Shown piece after piece: positions 8,733 through 18,387 of a stretch of 64,000 nt of DNA (within the stretch, counting starts at the first letter, position 1; every line of letters begins with the position of its first letter). The position numbers and the translations under genes were made by a program. Source of the stretch: Rhodocytophaga rosea. Its GTDB lineage: Bacteria > Bacteroidota > Bacteroidia > Cytophagales > 172606-1. The stretch spans positions 7,292,501 through 7,356,500 of the forward strand of contig NZ_CP048222.1 in NCBI RefSeq assembly GCF_010119975.1, given 5' to 3'. Under the pieces are notes generated by a model, which was given only the letters and a program-made list of their open reading frames with translations, was not told the origin of the DNA and made no database searches.

Positions 8733-9185
8733 TTAAACCTTATTCTTAGAATCGAGTAAAATAGTTACCGGACCATCATTAATCAGGCTCACTTTCATAT
8801 CGGCTCCGAATTTTCCGGTGCGGATGGGTTGATTGAGTTCTTTGCTGAGTAAATCGATCATTTGTTCATACAAAGGAATCGCTTGTTCTGGCCTTGCCGC
8901 TTCAATGAAAGAAGGACGGTTGCCTTTTTTTGTACTGGCATGCAGTGTGAACTGGCTGATGAGCAAAACCTCCCCCTTTACTTCTTGTAGAGATAAATTC
9001 ATCTTGCCTTCTGCATCGCTGAAAATACGCATACCTGCAATTTTCTTGGAAAGCCATTGAGCATCTTCTATTGTATCGGTATGGGTAATTCCCAATAATA
9101 TTAAAAAACCAGTTTGAATAGAAGCATGGAGCTGGGCATCAATGTGTACGGCTGCCTGGGAAACCCGTTGTATGACTGTAATCAT
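8733..9185 (-). CDS. dtd: D-aminoacyl-tRNA deacylase
   Basis: A 150-residue protein of the usual Dtd length. It starts MITVIQRVSQAAVHID and has the catalytic motifs LISQFTLHAST (SQxxL) and LINDGPVTILL (NxGPVT), which form the cross-subunit Gly-cisPro site that removes D-amino acids from mischarged tRNAs. Cytoplasmic proofreading enzyme. It is a single gene, divergent from the alpha/beta hydrolase gene to its right. A D-threonine-aldolase-like enzyme and a dipeptidase lie within 4 kb. Confidence 0.95.
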   Translation of the reverse strand: MITVIQRVSQAAVHIDAQLHASIQTGFLILLGITHTDTIEDAQWLSKKIAGMRIFSDAEGKMNLSLQEVKGEVLLISQFTLHASTKKGNRPSFIEAARPEQAIPLYEQMIDLLSKELNQPIRTGKFGADMKVSLINDGPVTILLDSKNKV

Positions 9186-9338
9186 GTATTGGAATTGATA
9201 ATGTATGATGAAATGTTTCTGGCAAAGGTATTAGAAATTACCTATACAGCAGGAATAATAGCGGTGTATGCCTGTATAATAGTTTGATATATATTGTTGC
9301 CTGAAAACAAATCAACGGAGTTTAGAGTATTTTCTCGC

Positions 9339-10202
9339 ATGAAAGCATATAGCCGTACATACCAGGTAAATGGGATTGACCTGCATGTCATAGAAAAAGG
9401 ACATAAAGGGCAACCGGTTATCATTTTTCTGCATGGATTTCCGGAATTCTGGTATGGCTGGCAGAAGCAAATGGAATATTTTGCAGAAAAAGGTTTTCAT
9501 GTAATCGTGCCAGACCAAAGAGGATATAACATGAGCAGCAAACCCCAAAGTATATCTTCGTATCGGATCACTACGCTGGCAGAAGATATACTACAACTCA
9601 TCCATTACACCGGCCGGGAGAAAGTGTACCTCGTGGGGCATGACTGGGGAGGGGCAGTGGCCTGGACTCTGGCGTATTTACATCCGGAATTACTGAATAA
9701 AGTCATTATCCTGAATATGCCTCATCCACGGGTATTTATAAAAACCGTCCGGACAGATATGATTCAGATGATTAAGAGCTGGTATATTGGCTTTTTTCAG
9801 TTGCCTGTTGCAGAGAAATTTTTATCCATGAATCAATACCGGATGATACAAAATAGCTTGCTTCATACCTCACTGCCGGGAACATTTTCGAAAGCCGATC
9901 TGCAACAATACCGGCAAGCCTGGCAACAGCCAGAAGCGTTACATAGCATGATTAATTGGTACAGGGCAGCTATGCATTACAAAAATCCATTTTCTTCGGG
10001 AAACCAACAGGTAAAAGTACCCTTATTGCTGATCTGGGGCGAAAAAGACAAATTTCTGCAACCAAAAATGGCACAGAAAAGCCTACGCTACTGCCAGAAC
10101 GGACGGCTCCACTTAATTAAAGACGCTACGCACTGGCTACACCACGAGAAAAGCAGCGAAGTAAATAAGTTGATCTATCAATTTATTCAGGATCAAAATT
10201 AA
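9339..10202 (+). CDS. Alpha/beta hydrolase, epoxide-hydrolase-like
   Basis: A 287-residue protein from the ATG at 9339; a TTG 45 bp upstream is possible but adds no conserved sequence. The oxyanion motif HGFPEFWYGW, the segment VPDQRGYNMSSKP and the nucleophile elbow GHDWGGAVAW place it in the epoxide hydrolase/haloalkane dehalogenase branch, with Asp of GHDWGG as nucleophile. Late motifs LLLIWGEKDKFL (acid Asp) and DATHWLHHE (catalytic His) complete the triad. There is no signal peptide, so it should be cytoplasmic. Substrate cannot be assigned. It is followed by the PLP enzyme gene after 143 bp on the same strand. Confidence 0.88.
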   Translation: MKAYSRTYQVNGIDLHVIEKGHKGQPVIIFLHGFPEFWYGWQKQMEYFAEKGFHVIVPDQRGYNMSSKPQSISSYRITTLAEDILQLIHYTGREKVYLVGHDWGGAVAWTLAYLHPELLNKVIILNMPHPRVFIKTVRTDMIQMIKSWYIGFFQLPVAEKFLSMNQYRMIQNSLLHTSLPGTFSKADLQQYRQAWQQPEALHSMINWYRAAMHYKNPFSSGNQQVKVPLLLIWGEKDKFLQPKMAQKSLRYCQNGRLHLIKDATHWLHHEKSSEVNKLIYQFIQDQN

Positions 10203-10345
10203 TAGGAGAAAATAGCTATTTCTTGTTTGAGCAATTCAAACTTATTACCTTCCCGCTTCACTTATTGAATTGAAAATTATGTATACGCTCAGCTAAAACG
10301 GCTGGAAACATAAGCTGAAGCATTCAATAGAAAAATTGATTAACG

Positions 10346-11461
10346 ATGCATTCCTCTAACGAATGGTATACCATTCTTAATACTGACACCATTGATTCTC
10401 CGGCACTGGTTGTGTATCCGGACCGGATCAGGGAAAATATTCGCCTGTTAAAATCCATGAGTAAAGGGCTGGATTGGCTTCGTCCGCATGTAAAAACGCA
10501 TAAAATGGCAGAAGTGGCTGCTATGATGCTGGAAGAAGGAATATATAAATTTAAATGCGCTACCATTGCCGAAGCCGAAATGCTTGCATTAGCAGGAGCA
10601 ACAGATGTATTACTTGCCTATCAGCCTGTTGGACCTAAAATCAACCGGTTGCTGCAGTTAGTGCTTACCTATCCCACTACACAATTTAGTTGCCTGGTAG
10701 ACAATCTCATAACTGCCCAGGCGATCTCAGAAATTTTCTCTATAAAAGGTAAAACCATCCGTGTATTTCTGGATTTAAATATAGGAATGAATCGTACCGG
10801 AATTCTTCCCGGAGAAGAGGCTTTTCAACTGTATACAGCTTGCAGTAGCATGCCCGGTGTGGAAGCGGTAGGTTTACATGCCTATGATGGTCATTTGCGG
10901 GAAACAGATCTAACTATTAGAAAGCAAAAATGTGATCAGGGTTTTGCAGAAGTGGAAGCATTGGCTCGGAAAATTGCAGAAGCGGGAATGCCATCACCCA
11001 TTCTGGTAGCCGGTGGTTCGCCAAGTTATCCGATACATGCCCAAAGGGAAGGGGTAGAATGTAGTCCGGGAACGTTTATTTTCTGGGATTATGGTTACAA
11101 AAACACATTACCCGAACAGAATTTCCAGTACGCAGCCTTGGTGATGACCAGAGTGATTTCTATTATAGATGATCAAACGATCTGCCTTGACCTTGGACAT
11201 AAAGCTGTTGCGGCTGAAAATCCTTTGCCAAGAGTTCATTTTCTGAATGCCCCTGACATCAAACCTATTTCACAAAGTGAAGAACATATGGTTGCAACTG
11301 TAGTTGATTCCAGCGATTACCAGCTAGGAGATGTATTATACGGCGTGCCAGTACATATTTGTCCCACCTGTGCCTTATACGATCAGGCGCAAGTGATTGA
11401 GAATCATAGAGCAGTAAATATCTGGAAAGTGGTGGCTAGAAATCGGGTTATCTCTGTGTAG
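10346..11461 (+). CDS. D-threonine aldolase-like PLP-dependent enzyme (alanine racemase N-terminal fold)
   Basis: A 371-residue protein of the D-threonine aldolase/D-serine dehydratase-like family. Near the N-terminus is IDSPALVVYPDRIREN, followed by WLRPHVKTHKMAEVA, in which the first Lys after RPHVKTHK is the PLP-binding lysine. Further motifs are FLDLNIGMNRTGI, GLHAYDGHLR and VAGGSPSYPIHAQ. The C-terminal part has VPVHICPTCALYDQAQVIE, in which the His and Cys are the metal ligands typical of DSD1/D-TA enzymes. It would act on D-beta-hydroxy amino acids in the cytoplasm. It lies near dtd and the M19 dipeptidase gene, suggesting D-amino-acid handling; that link is inference. Confidence 0.88.
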   Translation: MHSSNEWYTILNTDTIDSPALVVYPDRIRENIRLLKSMSKGLDWLRPHVKTHKMAEVAAMMLEEGIYKFKCATIAEAEMLALAGATDVLLAYQPVGPKINRLLQLVLTYPTTQFSCLVDNLITAQAISEIFSIKGKTIRVFLDLNIGMNRTGILPGEEAFQLYTACSSMPGVEAVGLHAYDGHLRETDLTIRKQKCDQGFAEVEALARKIAEAGMPSPILVAGGSPSYPIHAQREGVECSPGTFIFWDYGYKNTLPEQNFQYAALVMTRVISIIDDQTICLDLGHKAVAAENPLPRVHFLNAPDIKPISQSEEHMVATVVDSSDYQLGDVLYGVPVHICPTCALYDQAQVIENHRAVNIWKVVARNRVISV

Positions 11462-11530
11462 TGACTGTTTGAGATAAATAATTTCTTAATTAAGTTTTAT
11501 GAATACTGCTTGAACAGCAATAGAGCTGGA

Positions 11531-12187
11531 ATGAAAATTATATATAATTTATTGGAAAAAATTAAGGAAAGGCCTTCTATGTATCTGGGGGAGAAGAGAA
11601 TCTCTTCGTTAAGGACTTTTATAGACGGTTATACCTTTGGGCTTTGGGAATATAATATTCAGACAGAAGAAGAAACACCTCCTTTTGTACTGTTGCATAA
11701 ATGGGTGGCTAAAAAATTTGGTTGGGGACAAACATCGGCTGGATGGAATACAATTCTGCTAAATGAAAACCTTGGCGATGAAGAGAAAGCTTTGGATCAG
11801 TTTTTTGAAATACTGCCTGAATTTATGAACGTAATCCCTACCAGGATTAGCCGGGTAAAAATAAATGAAGTAAACAAGTCACATTATCTCATTGAGGGTA
11901 GAAAATATACAGGGTTTTCCAGGACCCAGGAAATCACGACAAATGAAATAAACTCAATTCCTGATTTTATTTATGTAGTGAAATTTTCTCAAGATACCGG
12001 GTATGTCAATTATTATATTAAAGAAGAGAAAATCCTTAAAGATCAGTGGCACTATGAAAATCGTACTGAAGCCATTAAAAGAATCGAACTTGAGGTTGGT
12101 AAGAAGATATTAATTGAAGAAATACCACAAACAGATATATCAAATTGGTTTAAAAAGTTAAGAAATTACAACATGTATATTTATTAA
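11531..12187 (+). CDS. Hypothetical protein with RPxMYLG N-terminal motif
   Basis: A 218-residue protein from the ATG at 11531; the longer frame would begin at a TTG at 11510. The N-terminus has LLEKIKERPSMYLGEKRISS followed by LRTFIDGY, a pattern recurring in uncharacterised proteins of many bacteria. The rest is soluble, charged and without membrane segments or recognisable catalytic motif. It lies between the PLP enzyme and dipeptidase genes on the same strand, but spacers of 70-95 bp and a more AT-rich codon use than its neighbours suggest an independent or acquired gene. No function is proposed. Confidence 0.65.
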   Translation: MKIIYNLLEKIKERPSMYLGEKRISSLRTFIDGYTFGLWEYNIQTEEETPPFVLLHKWVAKKFGWGQTSAGWNTILLNENLGDEEKALDQFFEILPEFMNVIPTRISRVKINEVNKSHYLIEGRKYTGFSRTQEITTNEINSIPDFIYVVKFSQDTGYVNYYIKEEKILKDQWHYENRTEAIKRIELEVGKKILIEEIPQTDISNWFKKLRNYNMYIY

Positions 12188-12281
12188 AATTTATAAGTAG
12201 GCTGTAAATGATTAAGATGCTTATATTCCAATCTTAAAATCATCCAAAACTCAGAATTTCTAATACAAAATTAAACAAACT

Positions 12282-13373
12282 ATGTTCACAATTGATGCCC
12301 ACCTGGACCTGAGTATGAATGCCATGGAATGGAACCGGGATTTACGTAAATCAGTGGCAGAAATACGCAAACGGGAGGAAGGAAAAACCGATAAACCAGA
12401 CCGGGGCAAAGGAACTGTTGCTTTTCCGGAACTCCGCAAAGGGAATATTGGGTTAGTGGTAGCTACCCAGATCGCCAGATATGTGGCTCCGGATAATCCT
12501 CTTCCTGGCTGGCATTCTCCGGAACAAGCCTGGGCGCAAACACAAGGGCAACTGGCCTGGTACAAAAGTATGGAAGAAGCCGGTGAACTGGTGCAAATCA
12601 CTGATTTGCCTTCTCTGGAAAAACACATTGCGCTCTGGCTCGAAGAACTTCCTTTTAATAATAAACCTATTGGCTATATTTTGAGCCTGGAAGGGGCGGA
12701 TTCTATTGTTACACTCAAACATTTGGAACGTGCCTATGAGTATGGCTTACGGGCACTAGGTCCGGGGCATTATGGACCAGGTAGATATGCCCAGGGAACC
12801 AATGCCACTGGCGGAATTGGCCAGCCCGGAAGAGACTTACTGAAAGAAATGGAAAGGCTTAATATCATTCTGGATGCCACCCATCTGTGTGATGATAGTT
12901 TCTGGGAAGCGATGGATCATTTCCATGGACCAGTTTGGGCCAGCCATAATAATTGCCGGGCTCTGGTAAACCACAACCGGCAGTTCGACGACCGGCAGAT
13001 TCTGGAACTCATCAGCAGGGGAGCGGTAATTGGAGGAGTTTTGGATACCTGGATGATGGTTCCAGGGTGGGTGAGGGGCACTTCTACCCCTGAAAGTACC
13101 GGGTGTAACCTCGATAAAATGATAGACCACCTGGATCATATTTGCCAGCTGGCCGGAAATGCGTTACACATTGGCATTGGATCTGACCTGGACGGGGCTT
13201 TTGGAAAGGAACAAAGCCCGTATGATCTGGAAACCATTGCCGATTTGCAGAAAATTCCGGATTTGCTCAGGCGCAGGGGCTATTCTTCAACTGATATTGA
13301 AAATGTAATGCATGGCAACTGGCTCCGGTTTTTGAGAAAAGCCTGGGCTTCGTCTGTTACTTCAGAATCATAA
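12282..13373 (+). CDS. Membrane dipeptidase-family (M19) metallopeptidase
   Basis: A 363-residue amidohydrolase-fold protein. It starts MFTIDAHLDLSMNAMEW, where HxD supplies zinc ligands, followed by LSLEGADSIVTLKHLE with the bridging Glu, then ILDATHLCDDSFWEAM and VWASHNNCRALVNHNRQ with the two further His ligands. Near the end is IGIGSDLDGAFGKEQ, the conserved Asp region. The organisation matches renal-dipeptidase-like M19 enzymes, which hydrolyse dipeptides, some with a D-residue at the C-terminus. It lacks a signal peptide and is probably cytoplasmic. A D-amino-acid-linked role beside the D-threonine-aldolase-like gene is plausible but unproven. Confidence 0.88.
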   Translation: MFTIDAHLDLSMNAMEWNRDLRKSVAEIRKREEGKTDKPDRGKGTVAFPELRKGNIGLVVATQIARYVAPDNPLPGWHSPEQAWAQTQGQLAWYKSMEEAGELVQITDLPSLEKHIALWLEELPFNNKPIGYILSLEGADSIVTLKHLERAYEYGLRALGPGHYGPGRYAQGTNATGGIGQPGRDLLKEMERLNIILDATHLCDDSFWEAMDHFHGPVWASHNNCRALVNHNRQFDDRQILELISRGAVIGGVLDTWMMVPGWVRGTSTPESTGCNLDKMIDHLDHICQLAGNALHIGIGSDLDGAFGKEQSPYDLETIADLQKIPDLLRRRGYSSTDIENVMHGNWLRFLRKAWASSVTSES

Positions 13374-13787
13374 TCCTGTAATGAAGTAGCCTGTTTGCTC
13401 GACGAATGCTCTAAAGTTTTAAGCCATAATTCAGTATTCAATTAACCAATATATTTTCTAATCCTATAGTCTTGCTTTTAAATATTTCCTATATCCTTTT
13501 CTGAGTTGCTGCTGAAAGTTTTGTGCTTTATGGAGGAGCTCGGATGTTTTATATTAAAACGTTACAATGAAAAAGCGTATAAGCATTATATGATTGGATA
13601 TTATTTAACGTATTAATTCACTGCCTATATTATAATTTTCATATGTTTTTAGAAAATTAGTAAGCATACAGTTTTAAAACTTGTTCTTGTTAGATATCAG
13701 AGCTTCTACTGCAATTTTTCAATATTAACGGGAAGGTTTAATCAATAAGTTTTAGGAGTTTCAGCCCGAGAAAAAGAAGACATTGAT
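13374..13787. other. Intergenic region, nothing recognised
   Basis: About 410 AT-rich bases between two convergent genes. No ORF, tRNA, clear intrinsic terminator or repeat could be recognised. Confidence 0.5.
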
Positions 13788-14447
13788 TTATATGTGGCTG
13801 AAAATCTTACCATCTTTCATTTCAATTTTGCGGTCGGCCATTTCTGCGAGTTGCTCATTGTGTGTAACAATAACGAACGTCTGTTCCAGATCGTCCCGTA
13901 ATTTGAAGAACAGGTGGTGAAGCTCTTCAGCGGTATGAGAGTCGAGGTTTCCACTGGGCTCATCGGCAAAAATAATGTCAGGTGAATTGATCAATGCCCT
14001 GGCTACGGCGGTACGTTGTTGCTCCCCTCCGGACATTCTGGCCGGATGATGATCGAAGCGGTCTTTGAGGCCAAGTAAGCTAAGCAGTTCTTTGGCTCTG
14101 GCTTCTACTTTTTTTTGGTCATTTTTACCTAAATATCCCGGAATACATACATTTTCTAATGCTGTAAACTCTGGCAGCAGGTTATGAAACTGGAAGATAA
14201 AACCGATATGCCGGTTGCGGAAGTTAGCCAGGTTATCGCCTTGCAGGTTTACAATATTCTGCCCATTGATATGCACATGGCCAGTATCGGGTTTATCCAG
14301 TGTGCCAATAATATGAAGTAATGTACTTTTTCCGGCACCGGAAGCACCTACAATAGAGACAATTTCTTTTTTATTTATCTGAACATCAATTCCTTTGAGA
14401 ACCTGTAAACTGCCGTACGATTTGGTGATGTTTGTTGCTTCCAGCAT
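13788..14447 (-). CDS. ABC transporter ATP-binding protein, LolD-type
   Basis: A 219-residue ATPase of the MacB/LolD family. Walker A is GASGAGKST at residues 34-42, a Q-loop lies in [18 protein letters not shown], the signature is [15 protein letters not shown], Walker B is [14 protein letters not shown], and the switch His is in IVTHNEQLA. It would energise an inner-membrane permease extracting lipoproteins or another envelope substrate. No permease gene is adjacent, so the partner must be encoded elsewhere. It is a single gene in convergent position to the dipeptidase gene. Confidence 0.85.
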   Translation of the reverse strand: MLEATNITKSYGSLQVLKGIDVQINKKEIVSIVGASGAGKSTLLHIIGTLDKPDTGHVHINGQNIVNLQGDNLANFRNRHIGFIFQFHNLLPEFTALENVCIPGYLGKNDQKKVEARAKELLSLLGLKDRFDHHPARMSGGEQQRTAVARALINSPDIIFADEPSGNLDSHTAEELHHLFFKLRDDLEQTFVIVTHNEQLAEMADRKIEMKDGKIFSHI

Positions 14448-14673
14448 GAAATGTGTGGTGCGTTTTTAGATAAAAATGATAAAGTTTACTGCCCAGAAAG
14501 ATACTAGTTTTGCTGGTATTTTATGTAGTTTGACAGAAAATTGTGATATCTGTTTATTTTATTTAAAAGTATGCCAGAATAAAGCAGAATACTTGTTCTC
14601 CATCGCAGGCTTTCAAATATAGTAATGTAAGAACACTATGTTGGTTGATGAGAAGTATTTTTAACCGGAAAGA

Positions 14674-14913
14674 TTATGCATGCTCCAGTTCATCCATTTG
14701 ATCAAACCGAATTTGCCTTTCTATTTTTTCTTTTTCCAGTTTAAACTTGTAGTCTGCATTGATATAAGTATAAATCCGGATGCCTAAAAAAGACACCGTT
14801 TTATACAAAAGTCTTGGAGCCGAATTTATTTGTCCTCCTGAATATACAGCCTCAACTTTGATCACAAGGGTAGAAAAATTATGTCTATCAATATACAAAA
14901 CTTCTTTAACCAT
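14674..14913 (-). CDS. Small hypothetical protein
   Basis: A 79-residue frame from the ATG at 14911-14913 (MVKEVLYIDRHNF) to DQMDELEHA. It has a beta-rich first half and a charged C-terminal helix (KFKLEKEKIERQIRFDQMDE). No family is recognised. It sits in an otherwise gene-poor stretch, so it may be real or fortuitous. Confidence 0.4.
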   Translation of the reverse strand: MVKEVLYIDRHNFSTLVIKVEAVYSGGQINSAPRLLYKTVSFLGIRIYTYINADYKFKLEKEKIERQIRFDQMDELEHA

Positions 14914-15741
14914 AATAAGCAATCACCTATACATGGGTAGTAAGTTAATATTGCATTTTGTATGATTATCAAAATTTATGTAATTATTAGTGTGGAAATT
15001 ACATAAGCTACTCAACTGAATTTATTGCTAGGTGATATAGGAAAAGGGACAAAATCAGACTGATTTTATGTATAAAATAATCACCTGGGCTGGCAAAATT
15101 CATTTCCCGCAACCCATGAATAGATTCATGTATAAGAATAAGTTGTAAGACATACATAATTGCAGTTATGTATGGGCATAATTTACTGAAATACCCAGAA
15201 GCAGGTATTGTAAATGCATCACACTTTTGAGATATTGGTATACAAATTAAATCTTTTGTTTTTACTTGAATGGAGTGGTATGACGCTAAAAAAATGCAGT
15301 CATCTTTTTCAGGGAAGCCAGGCAGCATAGTGTAATCAATACCTACACTATCATTTTCTGTAAAACGGCTTCTCTGTCAGGTTACCTATTTATTTTAGGA
15401 TTAAAATAAGTCCTTCATTTTCAATATGTATGAGAATAAAAGTAAACTTCTTTACACTTGAATGCTCTTACTGTTACAGGAAATCTCTCATAATGCGATA
15501 TGCCAAACAGTAGGATAGTTTATTTACCCTGATGTTGGCCGGGGAAAGCCATAGGACTTCAAAAATAATCGGCGTTAATTAATAAAGAAATCGCTGAAGA
15601 TTTAAAATTACTGCAGAACACTTGCGTTTGCTGAGTAAGGAACAGGTAAAATAACTAGTGTGGCTTACCGACCTGAAAGATGCACTTAATTATGCATTAG
15701 GCACTAATGTAGAGATCAATGTTCCAGTATCGTAAATAACT
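14914..15741. other. Gene-poor stretch with a possible decayed coding remnant before the LytTR regulator
   Basis: More than 800 bp without a convincing gene. A 106-codon minus-strand frame at 15008-15328 is not supported. On the plus strand at about 15577-15735, short fragments in shifting frames look protein-like: INKEIAEDL, then KITAEHLRLLSKEQVK, then WLTDLKDALNYALGTNVEIN ending VPVS before a stop at 15733-15735. They are interrupted by a frameshift and a stop, consistent with a degraded gene. GTNVEINVPVS resembles the last strand of histidine kinase ATPase domains, but this is weak evidence. Confidence 0.35.
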
Positions 15742-16491
15742 ATGATACACACCCTCATAATCGACGATGAAGCTGATGGCCGCAATGCCCTGCGGATCGC
15801 TATTGAAAAATATTTTCCGGAGGTATCTATTAAAGGTATCTATGAAACACCGGAACAAGGACTGGAAGCTATCCGCACAACTACACCAGACCTGGTTTTT
15901 CTGGATGTACAAATGCCGCATATGTCTGGTTTCGATTTGCTTAAACATGTTTCTCCTTTCAATTTTGAGGTTATATTTGTAACTGCCCACGACCAGTATG
16001 CCATTAAAGCCATTCGTTTTAGTGCCCTGGATTATCTGCTCAAGCCAGTGGATATAGATGATTTACGGGTTGCCCTGGAGAAAGTAAAAGAGCGCTTACA
16101 CCATAAAAATGCCCAGCATCAGTATCAGTCTGTGTTGCATAATATACAGCACAAAGCCGGTAAGATTGAACGGCTGGCCGTACCTACCCAGGAAGGTATA
16201 GAGTTTTTTAATACGGCTGATATCATTTTCTGTGAGGCAGAGGGAAGTTATACACAACTTATTCTTACCCAAAAACGCAAGCAACTGGTTTCCCGCAATC
16301 TCAAGGATTTTGAGAGTTTACTCGCTGATTCCGGCTTTTGCCGGGTGCACCATACCTACCTTATTAATTTGCGGCATGTGCATAAATATATCAGGGGAGA
16401 GGGTGGCTACGTCATTATGACCGACAATCACCATGTGGATATTTCCCGCCGGAAAAAAGAGGAATTTCTCCAGTTACTTGATAAACTCTGA
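15742..16491 (+). CDS. LytTR-family response regulator, orphan
   Basis: A 249-residue regulator. The receiver domain (residues 1-120) has the acidic pocket IIDDEAD, the phospho-acceptor Asp in VFLDVQMPHMSGFDLL, the Thr in IFVTAHDQYAIKAI and the Lys in DYLLKPVDI. A linker leads to a C-terminal LytTR DNA-binding domain from about residue 150 (FCEAEGSYTQLIL, RVHHTYLINLRHVHKYIRGE, VDISRRKKEEFLQLL). It is a cytoplasmic transcription factor binding direct repeats. No kinase gene is adjacent; the upstream 800 bp hold only possible remnants. A second, complete LytS/LytTR pair occurs at 29.2-31.2 kb. Confidence 0.93.
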   Translation: MIHTLIIDDEADGRNALRIAIEKYFPEVSIKGIYETPEQGLEAIRTTTPDLVFLDVQMPHMSGFDLLKHVSPFNFEVIFVTAHDQYAIKAIRFSALDYLLKPVDIDDLRVALEKVKERLHHKNAQHQYQSVLHNIQHKAGKIERLAVPTQEGIEFFNTADIIFCEAEGSYTQLILTQKRKQLVSRNLKDFESLLADSGFCRVHHTYLINLRHVHKYIRGEGGYVIMTDNHHVDISRRKKEEFLQLLDKL

Positions 16492-16644
16492 TTGAGTATA
16501 TATCTTATTTTTTAATCAAACTAACAAGTATTCAAAGCTGTAGAGTAGCTTATTCCACTTGCAACTATAGATTTCCAGTTGTTAATTGACTTCTGCCAGT
16601 TGCAAAATAGGTGTGTGAATAGCGGGTTAAGTATATTAATTTAG

Positions 16645-16682
16645 ATGCAGGCTCCAGATTAATACTGGGTCTGCATTTTTTA
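16645..16682 (+). terminator. Intrinsic terminator after the LytTR regulator
   Basis: The nested stem ATGCAG...CTGCAT (16645-16650 with 16671-16676) with an inner CCAG/CTGG pair is followed by T6. It lies about 150 bp past the regulator stop and reaches the end of the convergent gene. Confidence 0.75.
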
Positions 16683-18098
16683 TTTCTTCTCTTTCTCTTC
16701 CAGAGATTTGATTTTCTTTATATAAAATTCTCCTTCCTGCGCTTCCACAGATTTGATTTCCGGTTGATTTATTCCTCCTTTAGTATTGATGCTGCAAGCA
16801 ATATAGTTTGTTTTCTTAAAGCTGGGAACAAATGTAAAACAAGCTTCTTGCTGATTTTTAACACATATTTTAATCTCGGATGCCTGCGTTTCCCAATCAA
16901 ACACTAGCTGATATTTAGGCACAATAGTACGTACCAAACTATCATTTACATATACCTCTAATGCCTGATCTTTTGATGTTCCCGACCACCAGTAAATATT
17001 GATTGATGCCGGGTATTCCGGTGTAATTGCCGGAGTATCTTCTATCGATGCCTTATCTTTCATGGTGACATGGCCAGTAATCATATCCAGGATATACTCA
17101 GCCTGTGTAGATTTCTGGGTAGCGGCTCCAATAGCTACTGCCCCTACAAGTCCACCCATTACCGCTCCGGCTGTTATAGCTGTATAATTAGTTTGTGTAG
17201 GCCCGAATGCATAAAAAGCATACGTGCCCCCACTTCTGTCCATCAAGAAATAATCTTTATCATGATAAATGTATAGATTCTCTCCATCCGAAAAGCCCCA
17301 TACATTTTTAAGCGATTTTCTGTTTCCTTTCTCATCCAGCAGATAAGGTTTTACTTCATAAATATGCTGTAAATGTTTGGCTTCCCGGCTCACTTGTTCC
17401 ATTACCAGGTTAGGTGCAGTTACCGGGCTGTTATTTCTGAAATCTGAAAAGCGCTGGTAAATTCCTTTTTTCAAAACAGAATCTGTGAGGATAGGGTACT
17501 GATGCGTTTCTAAAGTGGCTATAAAGTCTTTGGATATTTCCTCCCAATTAGAAACACTTGCTCTTTCCAGGTAGTGTTCTATATCTTCATTCACAAATTG
17601 TGTCAAGCACTGTACTAAAGCTGATCTGATATTGTCGGCATGCATCAGGGTTACATCCAGATTCCCACTTTTTGTAACTCCAATACCCCGGAACAAATTA
17701 TAATAGTTATCCTCCTGCTTATATATAAAATCAATTACAATTTCTGCTTTGGCAGATTCGGTCGCCGCCCCGTTATGTTCTGTGATCTGGAATTTGAGCA
17801 CCTTTACTATTACCGGTTGCAGATTGGTGTACGGAGGTAAGTTTCTGTTAAAAAAATCCATTAACTCAGGTTTAAACCTTTTCTTTAGATCTGCTTCCAT
17901 TTTGGTGTTTGTAAGGCCTTTTCGTACCCATCCGATGTTATTTTTATCGATCCGTGCATCAATAATATCTGAGATGTAAAATTTTCTGCCCGGCAATACA
18001 AAAGTTTGTTTACTTAAACTAACCCCATGTACTTGTGCTGATGCTGAAAAATGACAGAAAAATACAAAAAGACTTAAAATGGTAAGACGGGGATACAT
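16680..18098 (-). CDS. Exported protein of unknown function
   Basis: A 472-residue protein from the ATG at 18096-18098 (MYPRLTILSLFVFFCHFSAS), with a signal peptide ending near SAQ. A glycine/alanine-rich hydrophobic segment AITAGAVMGGLVGAVAIGAA lies around residues 310-330 and could insert into or contact a membrane; the C-terminal region is beta-rich with a charged tail ending SLEEKEKK. It is likely periplasmic or outer-membrane associated. No family is recognised with confidence. It is transcribed alone, convergent with the LytTR regulator gene and divergent from the M42 peptidase gene. Confidence 0.75.
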   Translation of the reverse strand: MYPRLTILSLFVFFCHFSASAQVHGVSLSKQTFVLPGRKFYISDIIDARIDKNNIGWVRKGLTNTKMEADLKKRFKPELMDFFNRNLPPYTNLQPVIVKVLKFQITEHNGAATESAKAEIVIDFIYKQEDNYYNLFRGIGVTKSGNLDVTLMHADNIRSALVQCLTQFVNEDIEHYLERASVSNWEEISKDFIATLETHQYPILTDSVLKKGIYQRFSDFRNNSPVTAPNLVMEQVSREAKHLQHIYEVKPYLLDEKGNRKSLKNVWGFSDGENLYIYHDKDYFLMDRSGGTYAFYAFGPTQTNYTAITAGAVMGGLVGAVAIGAATQKSTQAEYILDMITGHVTMKDKASIEDTPAITPEYPASINIYWWSGTSKDQALEVYVNDSLVRTIVPKYQLVFDWETQASEIKICVKNQQEACFTFVPSFKKTNYIACSINTKGGINQPEIKSVEAQEGEFYIKKIKSLEEKEKK

Positions 18099-18317
18099 AA
18101 TCAATGCTATTAGCTAAATCTAATTGTACTCAAGTTAATAGAATGTACCTTAAGCAGCTTGTAAGAGTTATGTGTCAGAGAATTTATTATGTAAGGTTTG
18201 TACTTGAACAAATAAAAACTTGTGTTTGCAGGAATCTGTTAAAATGATTGAAAATAGTGGCTGCGAATAGTCTTGCGTTTATCAACGAATAATAATATGT
18301 TTTTACACATAATTATA

Positions 18318-18325
18318 TAATTTTG
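18318..18325 (+). promoter_or_regulatory. Bacteroidota -7 element upstream of M42 peptidase
   Basis: TAATTTTG matches TAnnTTTG and lies 62 bp before the start codon at 18388. No good -33 TTTG is seen at 19 bp, so the call rests on the -7 box. Confidence 0.4.
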
Positions 18326-18387
18326 TTTGTTGCGAATTTAAAATAATAAGGCAAATCCAACTTTTGCCTTCATAAAATTTTGATTGG

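Noticed and set aside
15008-15328. A 106-codon minus-strand frame containing HESIHG, an HExxH-like zinc motif.
   Set aside because: The flanking residues do not resemble a peptidase, the frame is short, and it lies in a decayed, gene-poor stretch; the motif is likely chance.
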